From Oscillibacter sp. (GTDB lineage Bacteria > Bacillota > Clostridia > Oscillospirales > Oscillospiraceae): a DNA stretch of 64,000 nt. The stretch's first letter is position 1; each line of letters begins with the position of its first letter. The stretch spans positions 1 to 64,000 of the forward strand of contig JAGBDS010000011.1 of NCBI GenBank assembly GCA_017937405.1. Direction: 5' to 3'. Made by a program: the position numbers and the translations under genes. Below the pieces are notes generated by a model. That model searched no databases. It was not told the origin of the DNA and was given only the letters and a program-made list of their open reading frames with translations. Shown here piece after piece: positions 32,354-45,474 of this stretch.

Positions 32354-32396
32354 CCCGCCCTTCCACGGTCAAAACCGTTGACAGGACGGGTTTTTT
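32354..32396 (+). terminator. Possible terminator overlapping the glnA promoter
   Basis: CCCG/CGGG and ACGGT/ACCGT arms form a bulged stem ending in six T residues. It could end spoVAD transcripts; the -35 of glnA lies inside its right half. Confidence 0.5.
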
Positions 32397-32407
32397 GCAC
32401 GTATAAT
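32378..32407 (+). promoter_or_regulatory. Promoter of glnA
   Basis: TTGACA (32378-32383) and TATAAT (32402-32407), spacer 18 bp. The leader to the glnA start is about 110 bases. It contains a GC-rich structured stretch (about 32419-32455) followed by six T residues (32456-32462), a possible attenuator. Confidence 0.75.
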
Positions 32408-32527
32408 TCGAAAGTAGAGAGAGCAAAGGCGCCCCCTCTTGGGTCGTCCGCGCTCATTTTTTGTACCCTTTTCTAATATGCTTTAAAGTAATAAATTACA
32501 GATTTCCATACGGAAAGGAGACTGTTC

Positions 32528-33859
32528 ATGGGCAGATACACCAAGGAGGACATCCTCCGCCTGGTCGAAGACGAGGACATCCAGTTCATCCGGATGCAGT
32601 TCACCGATATTTTCGGCCAGCTCAAAAACGTGGCCATCACCGCCTCCCAGATCCAGCGGGCGCTGGACAATGAGATCATGATGGACGGCAGCTCCATCGA
32701 GGGCTTCGTCCGCATCGAGGAATCCGACCAGTACCTCTACCCTGACCTGGACACCTTCGCCATCCTGCCTTGGCGGCCCCAGTACGGCAAGGTGGCCCGG
32801 CTCATCTGCGAGGTCCACAACCCCGACGGCACCCCCTTTGCCGGCGATCCCCGGAACGTGCTGAAGCGGGTGCTGAAGCGGGCCGAGGATATGGGCTACA
32901 CCTTCAACGCCGGCCCGGAGCTGGAGTTCTTCCTGTTCCAGACGGACGAGGACGGCCGCCCCACCACCCGCACCAGCGACGAGGCGGGCTATTTCGATCT
33001 GGGCCCCCTGGACCACGGCGAGAGCACCCGCCGGGAGATCTGCCTCTCCCTGGAGGAGATGGGCTTTGAGATCGAGGCCAGTCACCACGAGGTAGCCGCC
33101 GGACAGCACGAGATCGACTTCAAGTATGCCGACGCCCTCCGGGCCGCCGACAACATCATGACCTTCAAGCTGGCGGTCAAGACCCTGGCCCAGAAAAACG
33201 GCCTCCACGCCACCTTCATGCCCAAGCCCGTGCCCGGCACGGCAGGAAGCGGTATGCACATCAACATGTCGCTGTTCAAGGACGGGAAAAACGCCTTCTT
33301 TGACCCCGGCGCCCCCAGCCAGCTCTCCCCCCTGGCCTACCAGTTCATTGCGGGCCTGCTGGCCCACGTCCAGGGCTTCTGCGCCCTGACCAATCCCCTG
33401 GTGAACTCCTACAAGCGGCTGGTGCCGGGCTATGAGGCCCCCTGCTACGCCGCCTGGTCCTCCTCCAACCGCTCCGCCCTCATCCGCATCCCGGCCCCCC
33501 GGGGCCAGGGCACCCGGGTGGAGCTGCGGAGCCCGGACCCCTCCTGCAACCCCTACCTGGTGTTCGCCGCCTGCCTGGCCGCCGGACTGGACGGCATCGA
33601 GCGGGGGCTGACCCCGCCGCCGGAGATCGCGGAGAACATCTATGCCATGACTCCCGACGCCCGGGCCGCCCGGGGCATTGAGAGCCTGCCCGGCACCCTG
33701 GTGGCCGCCATCCGGGCCATGGAGGCGGACAGCGTGGTACTGGACGCCCTGGGTCCCCACACCTCCGCCCAGTATATCAACGGCAAGCTGCGGGAGTGGG
33801 AGGAATACCGCACCCAGGTCTCCCAGTGGGAGCTGGAGAAATACCTGGTGACCTACTAA
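32528..33859 (+). CDS. glnA: Glutamine synthetase, type I
   Basis: A 443-residue GSI-alpha enzyme, the length usual in Firmicutes. It makes glutamine from glutamate, ammonia and ATP. The substrate-loop start is MDGSSIEGF. The metal and ATP regions are [10 protein letters not shown] and [15 protein letters not shown], followed by [14 protein letters not shown] and [13 protein letters not shown]. It lacks the adenylylation-loop insertion of GSI-beta, so it is probably feedback- and protein-controlled rather than adenylylated. It is followed by an ANTAR regulator gene 158 bp downstream. Confidence 0.97.
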   Translation: MGRYTKEDILRLVEDEDIQFIRMQFTDIFGQLKNVAITASQIQRALDNEIMMDGSSIEGFVRIEESDQYLYPDLDTFAILPWRPQYGKVARLICEVHNPDGTPFAGDPRNVLKRVLKRAEDMGYTFNAGPELEFFLFQTDEDGRPTTRTSDEAGYFDLGPLDHGESTRREICLSLEEMGFEIEASHHEVAAGQHEIDFKYADALRAADNIMTFKLAVKTLAQKNGLHATFMPKPVPGTAGSGMHINMSLFKDGKNAFFDPGAPSQLSPLAYQFIAGLLAHVQGFCALTNPLVNSYKRLVPGYEAPCYAAWSSSNRSALIRIPAPRGQGTRVELRSPDPSCNPYLVFAACLAAGLDGIERGLTPPPEIAENIYAMTPDARAARGIESLPGTLVAAIRAMEADSVVLDALGPHTSAQYINGKLREWEEYRTQVSQWELEKYLVTY

Positions 33860-34017
33860 AAGCGTTTCAGGCAGGCGATTCTCATGCGGGGCCCCCGCCG
33901 GAACCCAGCGAAAGCGGTTCCGGTGGGGAGAGGAAAAAAGCGCATGGGAGAATAAGGCACGTCGCGCCTACGGCGGGCCGTTTCGGACAGGCGATTTTTG
34001 ACGAGGAGTGAAGCCAT

Positions 34018-34557
34018 ATGGACAGGATCGTGGTAGCCTTTGCCAATGAAGAGGCCCAGCGCCGCATCCTGCGCCTGCTGGTATCCGACGGCTGGGAGCC
34101 CGCCGCCTGCTGTACCTCCGGCGCCGAGGCCATCCGGGCCTGCCGGAAGCTGGGCAGCGCCATCGTGGTCTGCGGCTTCAAGTTCCGGGACATGACCGCC
34201 ACGGACCTAGCCGCCGACCTGCGGGGCACCGCCGTGCTGCTGGTGGTGTCCTCCGCCGTGAACCTGGACATGTGCGAGGGGGAAAACCTCTACAAGCTGG
34301 CGACCCCCGCCGCCCGGTCCGACTTCTTCGCAAGCCTCGATATGCTCCGGCGGTTCGAGGAAAAGAACCTCCACCACCCGCCTCCCAAACGGAAAGAGGA
34401 GGAGCAGAAGCTCATCCGCACCGCCAAGGAACTGCTGATGGACGTCAACCGCATGACGGAGGCGGAAGCCCACCGCTTTTTGCAAAAGCGCAGCATGGAC
34501 AGCGGTATGAAGCTGGCGGAAATGGCCCAATACATCATCGACTCCTATACGAAGTAA
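34018..34557 (+). CDS. ANTAR-domain RNA-binding response regulator
   Basis: A 179-residue protein. The N-terminal receiver-like domain (about 1-115) is degenerate: the expected phospho-acceptor region reads VVCGFKFRDM with no clear Asp. The C-terminal ANTAR three-helix domain (about 122-175) reads LIRTAKELLMDVNRMTEAEAH and contains the conserved Ala and aromatic/basic pattern. ANTAR proteins bind paired hexaloop hairpins in nascent RNA and prevent termination. Its place between glnA and gltB suggests control of nitrogen genes. The ATG follows GAGGAG. Confidence 0.9.
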   Translation: MDRIVVAFANEEAQRRILRLLVSDGWEPAACCTSGAEAIRACRKLGSAIVVCGFKFRDMTATDLAADLRGTAVLLVVSSAVNLDMCEGENLYKLATPAARSDFFASLDMLRRFEEKNLHHPPPKRKEEEQKLIRTAKELLMDVNRMTEAEAHRFLQKRSMDSGMKLAEMAQYIIDSYTK

Positions 34558-34563
34558 AGAGGG

Positions 34564-34752
34564 GACTGCGCCCCCCCTTTCCCCGCAAGGGGGACGCCGC
34601 ATCCGTAAAGCAGCAAAGCTGCTAACGGCTGCGCAGTAGATCCCCCTCACCAGTGACATCGGTCACTGGTGAACGCCGCCCCTGGATAGCCGTTGGCGCT
34701 TCAGCGCCTTACGGATATCGCGTGCCCCTTGCGGGCAAAGGCGGCTGAGTCA
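34564..34752. repeat. Imperfect inverted-repeat element before gltB
   Basis: The arms 34564-34632 and 34690-34752 are inverted copies of each other with differences. Each contains a small hairpin (34610-34622; 34695-34708). The centre is another hairpin (34647-34672, 11-bp stem). Nothing in it appears to be coding. It resembles a MITE-like element or a large folded leader. Confidence 0.65.
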
Positions 34753-34756
34753 AAGC

Positions 34757-34832
34757 ATTTTTGTCAGGCACACGCCCCAGGGCGACTTCTCTTGCCGCTT
34801 TGCGGCAATTCACCTTCTGTCCTGACAAAAAT
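34757..34832 (+). other. Nested hairpin in the gltB leader
   Basis: Perfect 12-base arms (34757-34768 and 34821-34832) enclose 52 bases with an inner seven-bp hairpin (34793-34808). It ends in AAAAATAATT rather than a T-run. Confidence 0.6.
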
Positions 34833-34870
34833 AATTGAAATCAATTCGCCTACGGCGAATTACCACTAAC

Positions 34871-34905
34871 TCCTACCTCCTACTTCCTAGTTCCTAATTC
34901 CTAAT
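34871..34905 (+). repeat. Five tandem 7-bp units before the gltB ribosome site
   Basis: Units TCCTACC, TCCTACT, TCCTAGT, TCCTAAT and TCCTAAT are consecutive. Pyrimidine-rich TCCT can pair with Shine-Dalgarno-like AGGA/GGAG. The gltB ribosome site follows seven bases later. Confidence 0.7.
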
Positions 34906-34922
34906 TGATTGGAGTGATTCCC

Positions 34923-39455
<4,533 letters not shown>

Positions 39456-39473
39456 GAAAGGAGGGCGAATCAT

Positions 39474-40871
39474 ATGGGAAAGACTACCGGATTTTTGGAA
39501 TACATCCGCAAAGATGAAGCGCACCGCCCTCCCCAGAAGCGGGTGCATGACTGGGAGGAGTTCCGCCTCCCCCTGCCCGATGAATACCGGGCCCAGCAGG
39601 GCGGACGCTGCATGAACTGCGGCGTGCCCTACTGTCAGGCGGGCATCATCTACGAGGGCAAGCCCTTCGGCTGCCCCCTGCACAACCTCATCCCCGAGTG
39701 GAACGACATGATCTACGCGGGCAACCGGGCCCATGCCCTGAGCCGCCTGCTGAAAACCAACAACTTCCCGGAGTTCACCGGGCGGGTGTGCCCCGCTCCC
39801 TGCGAGCGGGCCTGCATCTGCGGCATTTACGGCAGCCCCGTCACCGTCCGGGACAACGAGCTGTGCGTCATTGAGGAGGCTTTCGCCAACAAGTCTATGA
39901 AGCGCCGCCGTCCGCCCCAGTGGTCGGGGAAGAAGGTGGCCGTCATCGGCTCCGGCCCGGCGGGCCTTGCCGCGGCGGACCAGCTGAACCACCGGGGCCA
40001 CTCCGTCACCGTCATTGAAAAGGAGGACCGCCCCGGCGGATTGCTGACCTTCGGCATCCCCAACATGAAGCTGCCCAAGAGCATCGTGAAGCGCCGGGTG
40101 GAGCTGATGACCGACGAGGGCGTCAGCTTCGTCTGCGGCGTGGACGCGGCGGAGCCCCAGACCGCCCAGCGGCTGCTGCGGGAATACGACGCCGTCATCC
40201 TCTGCTGCGGCGCCGGGAAGCCCCGGCCCTTGGGCCTGGACACCGAAGGCGTCAGCGGCGTGTACTTCGGCACGGAATACCTCCGGGCCGCCGTCCAGCG
40301 CCACCAGTTCGGCCAGTCTCCCGCTGTTCCCACGACGGAGGGCCGGGATGTGGTCATCATCGGCACCGGAGACACCGCCAGCGACTGCTTGGCCACCGCC
40401 CTGCGGGAGGGGGCCTCCTCCGTGACCCAGCTGGTGCGCCGCCCGGAGAGCGATTACCTGCAAAACGGCCAGCTCCCCATGGACTACGCCCATGAGGAGG
40501 CCCTGGCCGTCACCGGCCATGACCCCCGCCGCTTCGGCGTGCAGGTCCGGGAGCTGGTGAAGGACGAAAACGGGAACCTCACCGGGGTCGTCACCACGGA
40601 GGGCGACACCCTCCCCTGCCAGCTTCTCATCGGCGCCACCGGCTTTGCCGGGTGCCGGGAGGACGTGTGCGCCGCCTTCGGCGTGGAGGCAAATAAGACC
40701 GTCACCACAGCGGAGGGCAGCTTTGCCGCCAGCGTGGAGAAGGTCTTCGCGGCGGGCGATATGCGCCGGGGCCAGTCCCTGGTGGTGTGGGCTATCGCCG
40801 AGGGCCGGGCCGTGGCCGCCGAGGTGGATGAGTACCTCACCGGCTATACGAACCTGGTACGGACCATCTGA
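39474..40871 (+). CDS. gltD: Glutamate synthase small subunit
   Basis: A 465-residue FAD/NAD(P)H protein that supplies electrons to GltB. The N-terminal cysteine motifs (CMNCGVPYC near residue 44; [12 protein letters not shown] near residue 104) bind two [4Fe-4S] clusters. The FAD site is [14 protein letters not shown], followed by [10 protein letters not shown]. The second nucleotide fold has [10 protein letters not shown], the NADPH site. The ribosome site AAGGAGG precedes the ATG. Confidence 0.97.
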   Translation: MGKTTGFLEYIRKDEAHRPPQKRVHDWEEFRLPLPDEYRAQQGGRCMNCGVPYCQAGIIYEGKPFGCPLHNLIPEWNDMIYAGNRAHALSRLLKTNNFPEFTGRVCPAPCERACICGIYGSPVTVRDNELCVIEEAFANKSMKRRRPPQWSGKKVAVIGSGPAGLAAADQLNHRGHSVTVIEKEDRPGGLLTFGIPNMKLPKSIVKRRVELMTDEGVSFVCGVDAAEPQTAQRLLREYDAVILCCGAGKPRPLGLDTEGVSGVYFGTEYLRAAVQRHQFGQSPAVPTTEGRDVVIIGTGDTASDCLATALREGASSVTQLVRRPESDYLQNGQLPMDYAHEEALAVTGHDPRRFGVQVRELVKDENGNLTGVVTTEGDTLPCQLLIGATGFAGCREDVCAAFGVEANKTVTTAEGSFAASVEKVFAAGDMRRGQSLVVWAIAEGRAVAAEVDEYLTGYTNLVRTI

Positions 40872-40882
40872 TACAAAACTTT

Positions 40883-40917
40883 GGGCGATGCGGCGGAAGC
40901 CGCATCGCCCGTTGTTA
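40883..40917 (+). terminator. Terminator of gltBD
   Basis: A 12-bp perfect GC-rich stem with a GGAA loop followed by a T-rich tail. Confidence 0.88.
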
Positions 40918-40979
40918 ATTTATATAAGTTTTTGAGAAGTTTTTAGTCAAAAACGCGAAAGCCTTGTCAAAACCGCCCA

Positions 40980-41009
40980 TTGACGAAATACGCTTTGCAG
41001 TGGTAAAGT
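40980..41009 (+). promoter_or_regulatory. Candidate promoter of the amt fusion gene
   Basis: TTGACG (40980-40985) and TAAAGT (41004-41009), 18-bp spacer. The -10 overlaps a hexaloop hairpin (40998-41019, eight-bp stem with one G-U, loop AAGTCA). If that hairpin acts as RNA, transcription must start further upstream. Confidence 0.5.
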
Positions 41010-41020
41010 CATACCATTGT

Positions 41021-41074
41021 TAAGGCAAGGGCGCCTGAGAGAGTCAAACTCTCCGGCGCCCTTGCCTTATTTGT
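41021..41074 (+). promoter_or_regulatory. Long leader hairpin before amt, possible attenuator
   Basis: A 14-bp perfect outer stem and a six-bp inner stem are followed by TATTTGTGTG, directly upstream of the amt ribosome site. It is terminator-like but with a broken T-run. It follows a smaller hexaloop hairpin, an arrangement resembling ANTAR-controlled leaders. Confidence 0.6.
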
Positions 41075-41092
41075 GTGTAAGGAGGAAACATT

Positions 41093-42808
41093 ATGTATTC
41101 AGCAGTCAACACGATTTGGGTCCTGTTAGGCGCGGCCCTGGTCTTCTTCATGCAGGCCGGCTTCGCCATGTGTGAGGCGGGCTTCACCCGTGCCAAGAAC
41201 ACCGGCAATATCCTGATGAAGAACCTGATGGATTTCTGCATTGGCACCCCCACCTATTGGATCCTGGGCTTCGGCCTCATGTTCGGCGGCGCCGGCGCCA
41301 TCATCGGCGGCTTTGACCCCTTCGTTCTGGGCGACTACGCCGACGTGCTCCCCTCCGGCGTACCTCTGTTCGCGTTCCTGATCTTCCAGACCGTCTTCTG
41401 CGCCACCGCCGCCACCATCGTCTCCGGCTCCATGGCGGAGCGCACCAAGTTCATCTCCTACTGCATCTACTCTTTCTGCATCTCCGCTTTCATCTATCCC
41501 ATCTCCGGCCACTGGATCTGGGGCGGCGGCTGGCTGAGCCAGCTGGGCTTCCATGATTTCGCCGGTTCCACCGCGGTCCATATGGTGGGCGGTGTGTGCG
41601 CCTGCATCGGCGCCGCCATCCTGGGCCCCCGCATCGGCAAGTACGACAAGGATGGCAAGCCCCGGGCCATCATCGGCCACAACCTGTCCCTGGGCGCTCT
41701 GGGCGTGTTCATCCTGTGGTTCTGCTGGTTCGGCTTCAACGGTTGCTCCACCGTGGCCATGGACAGCGACGAGGCCATGGTCTCCGCCGGCCTCATCTTC
41801 GTCAACACCAATATGGCTGCCGCTGTGGCCTCCTGCGTCACCATGCTCTACACCTGGCTGCGCTATAAGAAGCCTGATGTAGGCATGACTCTCAACGCCG
41901 CTCTGGCTGGCCTGGTGGCCATCACCGCCGGCTGCGACGCCGTTTCTCCCGTGGGCGCCGCCATCATCGGCATCGTGGCGGGCCTGGTCCTCCCCATCTC
42001 CGTCAACTTCTTCGATTCCGTGGTAAAGATCGACGACCCTGTGGGCGCTATCTCCGTGCACGGCGTCTGCGGCGCCATGGGCACCATCCTCACCGGCCTG
42101 CTGGCCGTGGACGGCGGCGTGTTCTACGGCGGCGGTTTCCACTTCTTCCTGGTCCAGTGCCTGGGCGTGCTGGCTACCGCTGCCTGGGCCGGCGTGATGA
42201 TCACCATTGTCTTCGTTATCATCAAGCGCACCATCGGCCTCCGAGTCTCCGCTGAGGAGGAGCTGAAGGGCCTGGATATCACCGAGCACGGCCTTCCCTC
42301 CGCATACGGCGGCTTCGCCTTCGTCTACGATGACACCCCCGCTGACCTCATCGCCCAGGCCACCGGCGACGTCCCTGTCAAGGAGGCCGTTCCCGTGGAG
42401 GTCGCCGCCTCCGCCGTGGAGTCCTCCGCTCCCGTGGGCGGCGTGAAGATGACCAAGATCGACATCCTGTGCAAGATGGAGCGGTTCGACGCGCTGAAGC
42501 GGGCCATGTTCGACATCGGCATCACCGGCATGACCGCCACCAACGTCATGGGCTGCGGCGAGCAGCGGGGCAAGACCGAGGGCTACTTCCGCGGTGCCAA
42601 GGTGGAAGCCACCATGCTGCCCAGCCTGCAGGTGTCCATTGTAGTCAGCAAGCTGCCCGTCTCCCTGGTGGTCAACACCGCCCGCAAGGTCCTCTACACC
42701 GGCAACATCGGCGACGGCAAGATCTTCATCTCCAACGTGGAGAACGTCATCAAGGTCCGTACCGGCGAGCAGGGCTACGACGCCCTCCAGGACGAGGCCG
42801 CCCAGTAA
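41093..42808 (+). CDS. amt: Ammonium channel fused to a P-II (GlnK) protein
   Basis: A 571-residue fusion. Residues 1-420 are an Amt/MEP/Rh ammonium channel with 11 membrane segments. The twin histidines are in TAVHMVGG (about 163) and VHGVCGAMGT (about 319), and the signature is DFAGSTAVH. After a short acidic, Ala/Val-rich linker, residues 453-571 form a complete P-II domain, from TKIDILCKMERF through the T-loop (TEGYFRGAK) to DGKIFISNVENVIKVRTGE. In most bacteria GlnK is a separate soluble protein that blocks Amt when nitrogen is plentiful; here the inhibitor is tethered. The ribosome site AAGGAGG is strong. Confidence 0.95.
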   Translation: MYSAVNTIWVLLGAALVFFMQAGFAMCEAGFTRAKNTGNILMKNLMDFCIGTPTYWILGFGLMFGGAGAIIGGFDPFVLGDYADVLPSGVPLFAFLIFQTVFCATAATIVSGSMAERTKFISYCIYSFCISAFIYPISGHWIWGGGWLSQLGFHDFAGSTAVHMVGGVCACIGAAILGPRIGKYDKDGKPRAIIGHNLSLGALGVFILWFCWFGFNGCSTVAMDSDEAMVSAGLIFVNTNMAAAVASCVTMLYTWLRYKKPDVGMTLNAALAGLVAITAGCDAVSPVGAAIIGIVAGLVLPISVNFFDSVVKIDDPVGAISVHGVCGAMGTILTGLLAVDGGVFYGGGFHFFLVQCLGVLATAAWAGVMITIVFVIIKRTIGLRVSAEEELKGLDITEHGLPSAYGGFAFVYDDTPADLIAQATGDVPVKEAVPVEVAASAVESSAPVGGVKMTKIDILCKMERFDALKRAMFDIGITGMTATNVMGCGEQRGKTEGYFRGAKVEATMLPSLQVSIVVSKLPVSLVVNTARKVLYTGNIGDGKIFISNVENVIKVRTGEQGYDALQDEAAQ

Positions 42809-42838
42809 ATTTGCTCTTCTCTTTTCTCCCTTCATATA

Positions 42839-42876
42839 GAGGACGCCCGGCCGAAAGGCCGGGCATCCTCGTTTTT
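42839..42876 (+). terminator. Terminator of amt
   Basis: A 14-bp stem with an internal two-base mismatch, GAAA loop and T-run. Confidence 0.92.
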
Positions 42877-42932
42877 GCATACTTCTGCCTTTTGCGGGAA
42901 AACTGACCGCAGAAATCATTGGAGGTGTCTCT

Positions 42933-43289
42933 ATGGACTATCTCAACGCATTCCTCTGCGGCGGCGTTCTCTGCGCCATCGGACAGATCCTGATCGATAA
43001 GACGAAGCTCACCCCCGCCCGCATCCTAACGGGCTATGTGGTGGCGGGCGTCATTCTCAGCGCCCTGGGCGTGTACCAGCCCATCGCCGACTGGGGCGGC
43101 GCCGGGGCCACGGTTCCTCTGACAGGCTTTGGTCACGCCTTGGCGAAGGGCGTTTCCAAGGCCGTGGCGGAAAAGGGCTGGCTGGGCGTCCTCACCGGAG
43201 GCCTTACCGCCACCGCCGGCGGCATTTCGGCGGCGGTGGTCTTCGGCGTTCTCATGGCGCTGATTTTCAAGCCGGGAGAGAAGCGGTGA
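42933..43289 (+). CDS. spoVAE: Stage V sporulation protein AE
   Basis: A 118-residue membrane protein with three to four hydrophobic segments. It starts with FLCGGVLCAIGQILID and continues TKLTPARILTGYVVAGV, the SpoVAE signature. The length matches the SpoVAEB form of Firmicutes. With SpoVAC and SpoVAD it moves dipicolinic acid into the forespore. The ribosome site GGAGGTG precedes the ATG. It is alone between two terminators, away from spoVAD. Confidence 0.93.
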   Translation: MDYLNAFLCGGVLCAIGQILIDKTKLTPARILTGYVVAGVILSALGVYQPIADWGGAGATVPLTGFGHALAKGVSKAVAEKGWLGVLTGGLTATAGGISAAVVFGVLMALIFKPGEKR

Positions 43290-43292
43290 AAA

Positions 43293-43318
43293 ACGGGCGG
43301 CTGTGCCGCCCGTTTTTT
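43293..43318 (+). terminator. Terminator of spoVAE
   Basis: An eight-bp perfect GC stem, five-base loop and six T residues directly after the stop codon. Confidence 0.92.
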
Positions 43319-43353
43319 GTAATCCTTTTGTTCTTCTTTTTCGTCGAAGGACC

Positions 43354-43362
43354 TGCTATACT
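43354..43362 (+). promoter_or_regulatory. Extended -10 promoter for the deacetylase gene
   Basis: TG-C-TATACT stands about 38 bases before the start; the -35 (around 43334) is only T-rich. Confidence 0.4.
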
Positions 43363-43400
43363 GATTGGTATAAAATAACCGACAGAAAGGAACTGTACAT

Positions 43401-44666
43401 ATGCGCCGTATCACCAGCCTGCTTTTCGCTTTGCTCCTGCTGCTGAGCCTGACGGCCTGCGGAAGCCCCGCCCCTGCCTCTCCCGGCTCCAGCGGTCCCT
43501 CCCAGCCGGAGGAGCCATCCGTGGAAGCCCCGGAGGCTGACGCTCCTGCCGAGCCGGAGCCGGAACCGGAGCCCTACACCATTCTGGACCCCACTGTCCA
43601 GCCTGAGGGCGGCATCCGGGACGGCGTGACCTACGTTGCCTACGACGGCGTGGTGGAGCACCTGTTCTTCCATCCCGTGGTGGCCTACCCGGAGCTGGCC
43701 TTTGACGGCGACTACAAATCCGACGGCATCGACGACTGGATGGTCACCGCCGGGGAGTACCTGAAAATTTTGCAGAGCGTCTACGACAAGGGCTACGTTC
43801 TGGTGGACATCGCGGACTGCTGGAGTGAGCAGACCAATGAGGCCGGGGAGACCCGCATGGTGAAAAACACCCTGTACCTCCCCGAGGGCAAAAAGCCCCT
43901 GATCTTCTCCTACGACGATGTGAATTACTATGAGTACATGTTGGAAAATGGCTTCACCTATAAATTGGTCATCGGGGAGGACGGGAAGCTCTGGTCCTGG
44001 GGCCTGGACCCCCAGGGCAACGAGGTCCTCAGCCGGGACTTAGACGCCGTGACCATCCTGGACAAATTCGTGGAGGAGCACCCCGACTTCTCTCCTTTCG
44101 GTGCCAAGGGCTGCCTGAGCCTGACGGGCTATGAGGGCATCCTGGGCTACCGCACCCAGACGGACCGTGAAAACTGGACACCGGAGCGGGAGGCTGACCG
44201 CCAGAAGGAGATCGAAGCGGTGAAGCCCATCGTGGCGGAGTTGAAGCGCACCGGCTGGACCTTCGGCAGCCACACTTGGGGCCACATCAGCCTGAACACC
44301 CGCACGGTGGAAACAGTGACGGCGGATATGCAGAAGTGGTTTGACGAGGTTGGCTCCCTGGTGGGCGAGACCCCCGTGCTGTTCTACCCCTTCGGCGGCC
44401 GTCTGGACGGCGACGACGTGAAGCAGTCCGGCCCCGCTTTCCAGTGGATGCAGCAGCACGGCTTCCGTATCTTCTGCTCCGTGGGCATCGACTCCTGGTC
44501 CAAGTGTAAGAGCGACATCAGCGCCGTCATCTGCGACCGGCTCCACCCCGACGGCACTACCCTCCGCTCCGCCAAAAGCCGGGAGCGGTACATGAAATTC
44601 TATGACGCCAAGGACATCATCGACCTGTCTGTGAGACCTCAGAGAGAGGTCGGCTGGCTGTCGTAA
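43401..44666 (+). CDS. Polysaccharide deacetylase-family lipoprotein
   Basis: A 421-residue secreted lipoprotein: hydrophobic signal, lipobox LTAC (Cys about 20), then a Pro/Ser/Glu-rich tether to about residue 60. The rest is a NodB-like deacetylase. The first motif with the catalytic and metal Asp is FSYDDVNYYE (about 172-175). The metal His pair is in GSHTWGHISL (about 293-297), and the third motif is FYPFGG. Members remove N-acetyl groups from peptidoglycan or other glycans. The substrate here is unknown. The strong ribosome site is AAAGGAA. Confidence 0.88.
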   Translation: MRRITSLLFALLLLLSLTACGSPAPASPGSSGPSQPEEPSVEAPEADAPAEPEPEPEPYTILDPTVQPEGGIRDGVTYVAYDGVVEHLFFHPVVAYPELAFDGDYKSDGIDDWMVTAGEYLKILQSVYDKGYVLVDIADCWSEQTNEAGETRMVKNTLYLPEGKKPLIFSYDDVNYYEYMLENGFTYKLVIGEDGKLWSWGLDPQGNEVLSRDLDAVTILDKFVEEHPDFSPFGAKGCLSLTGYEGILGYRTQTDRENWTPEREADRQKEIEAVKPIVAELKRTGWTFGSHTWGHISLNTRTVETVTADMQKWFDEVGSLVGETPVLFYPFGGRLDGDDVKQSGPAFQWMQQHGFRIFCSVGIDSWSKCKSDISAVICDRLHPDGTTLRSAKSRERYMKFYDAKDIIDLSVRPQREVGWLS

Positions 44667-44802
44667 GGACGCGTCCTTGCGGAACGAATGCCCGCTGTGT
44701 CCGGAGCGGATATTCTTATCCTTGCGGACGGTCCTTACTCTTTCGCGCCGCACCTGCTTTGCTGGGCTGCGCCGCGAGATAAGACGAACAGGAGGAATCG
44801 CC

Positions 44803-45195
44803 ATGACCCGTGAAGAATTGAAGGCCGCGGCCGTCGCCATGCTGGACCGGGCCTACTGCCCCTACTCCCACTTTGCCGTGGGCGCTGCCCTGGAGTGCGC
44901 CGACGGCACGGTATTCACTGGCTGCAACATCGAAAACGCCGCCTTCTCCCCCACCATCTGCGCCGAGCGCACCGCCGTTGCCAAGGCCGTCAGTGAGGGC
45001 CACACCGACTTTGTGCGCATCGCCGTGGCGGGCCGGTGTGAGGATTTCTGCGTCCCCTGCGCCGTCTGCCGCCAGGTGCTGCGGGAATTTGCCCCCAACA
45101 TCGAGGTCATCTGCCTCAACGGCAAGGGAGAGGAACAGGTCTTTACCCTGTCCGAACTGCTCCCCCACAGCTTCGGCCCGGAGTTCCTGGCATGA
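44803..45195 (+). CDS. cdd: Cytidine deaminase
   Basis: A 130-residue zinc enzyme of the homotetrameric type. The zinc and proton-shuttle motif is CAERTA (Cys and Glu, about 52-54), followed by PCAVCRQ (two more Cys). YCPYSHFAVGAAL and NIENAAF are the substrate-binding segments. It deaminates cytidine and deoxycytidine for pyrimidine salvage. The ATG follows AGGAGG; the longer frame upstream is not used. Confidence 0.96.
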   Translation: MTREELKAAAVAMLDRAYCPYSHFAVGAALECADGTVFTGCNIENAAFSPTICAERTAVAKAVSEGHTDFVRIAVAGRCEDFCVPCAVCRQVLREFAPNIEVICLNGKGEEQVFTLSELLPHSFGPEFLA

Positions 45196-45434
45196 GACTG
45201 ACGGACGAAGAGGTGGCGGCCCGCATCGCCGCCGCGCCAGGACACGACGTGTGCGTCCTGCGCATCGAGGATGGAGACTTCGGCTGCGAGGAACACCGGG
45301 AGTCCGCGCCGCTGTGGCTGCTGTGCCAGACCGCCGATGGGCAGAAGTTCTCTCTGGACATTCCGGAGACCCGGGTGGAGGCTCTGGGCCTCACCGAGGG
45401 CTGCACCTGCCGCCGGGCGGACTTACATCCATGA
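45192..45434 (+). CDS. Hypothetical protein coupled to cdd
   Basis: An 80-residue, acidic, soluble protein that I do not recognise. It has four cysteines (C-VLRIEDGDFGC near 22-32 and C-x-C near the end), so metal binding is possible. Its ATG overlaps the cdd stop by four bases, and a strong terminator follows it by two bases, so it is very likely translated. Confidence 0.72.
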   Translation: MRLTDEEVAARIAAAPGHDVCVLRIEDGDFGCEEHRESAPLWLLCQTADGQKFSLDIPETRVEALGLTEGCTCRRADLHP

Positions 45435-45436
45435 AC

Positions 45437-45474
45437 AAAAAATCAGCAGTGGAAGGTTCCACTGCTGATTTTTT
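45437..45474. terminator. Bidirectional terminator
   Basis: An 18-bp perfect palindrome with A6 and T6 ends and a two-base loop. It separates the cdd operon from the convergent acetyltransferase gene, whose stop codon overlaps it. Confidence 0.95.
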
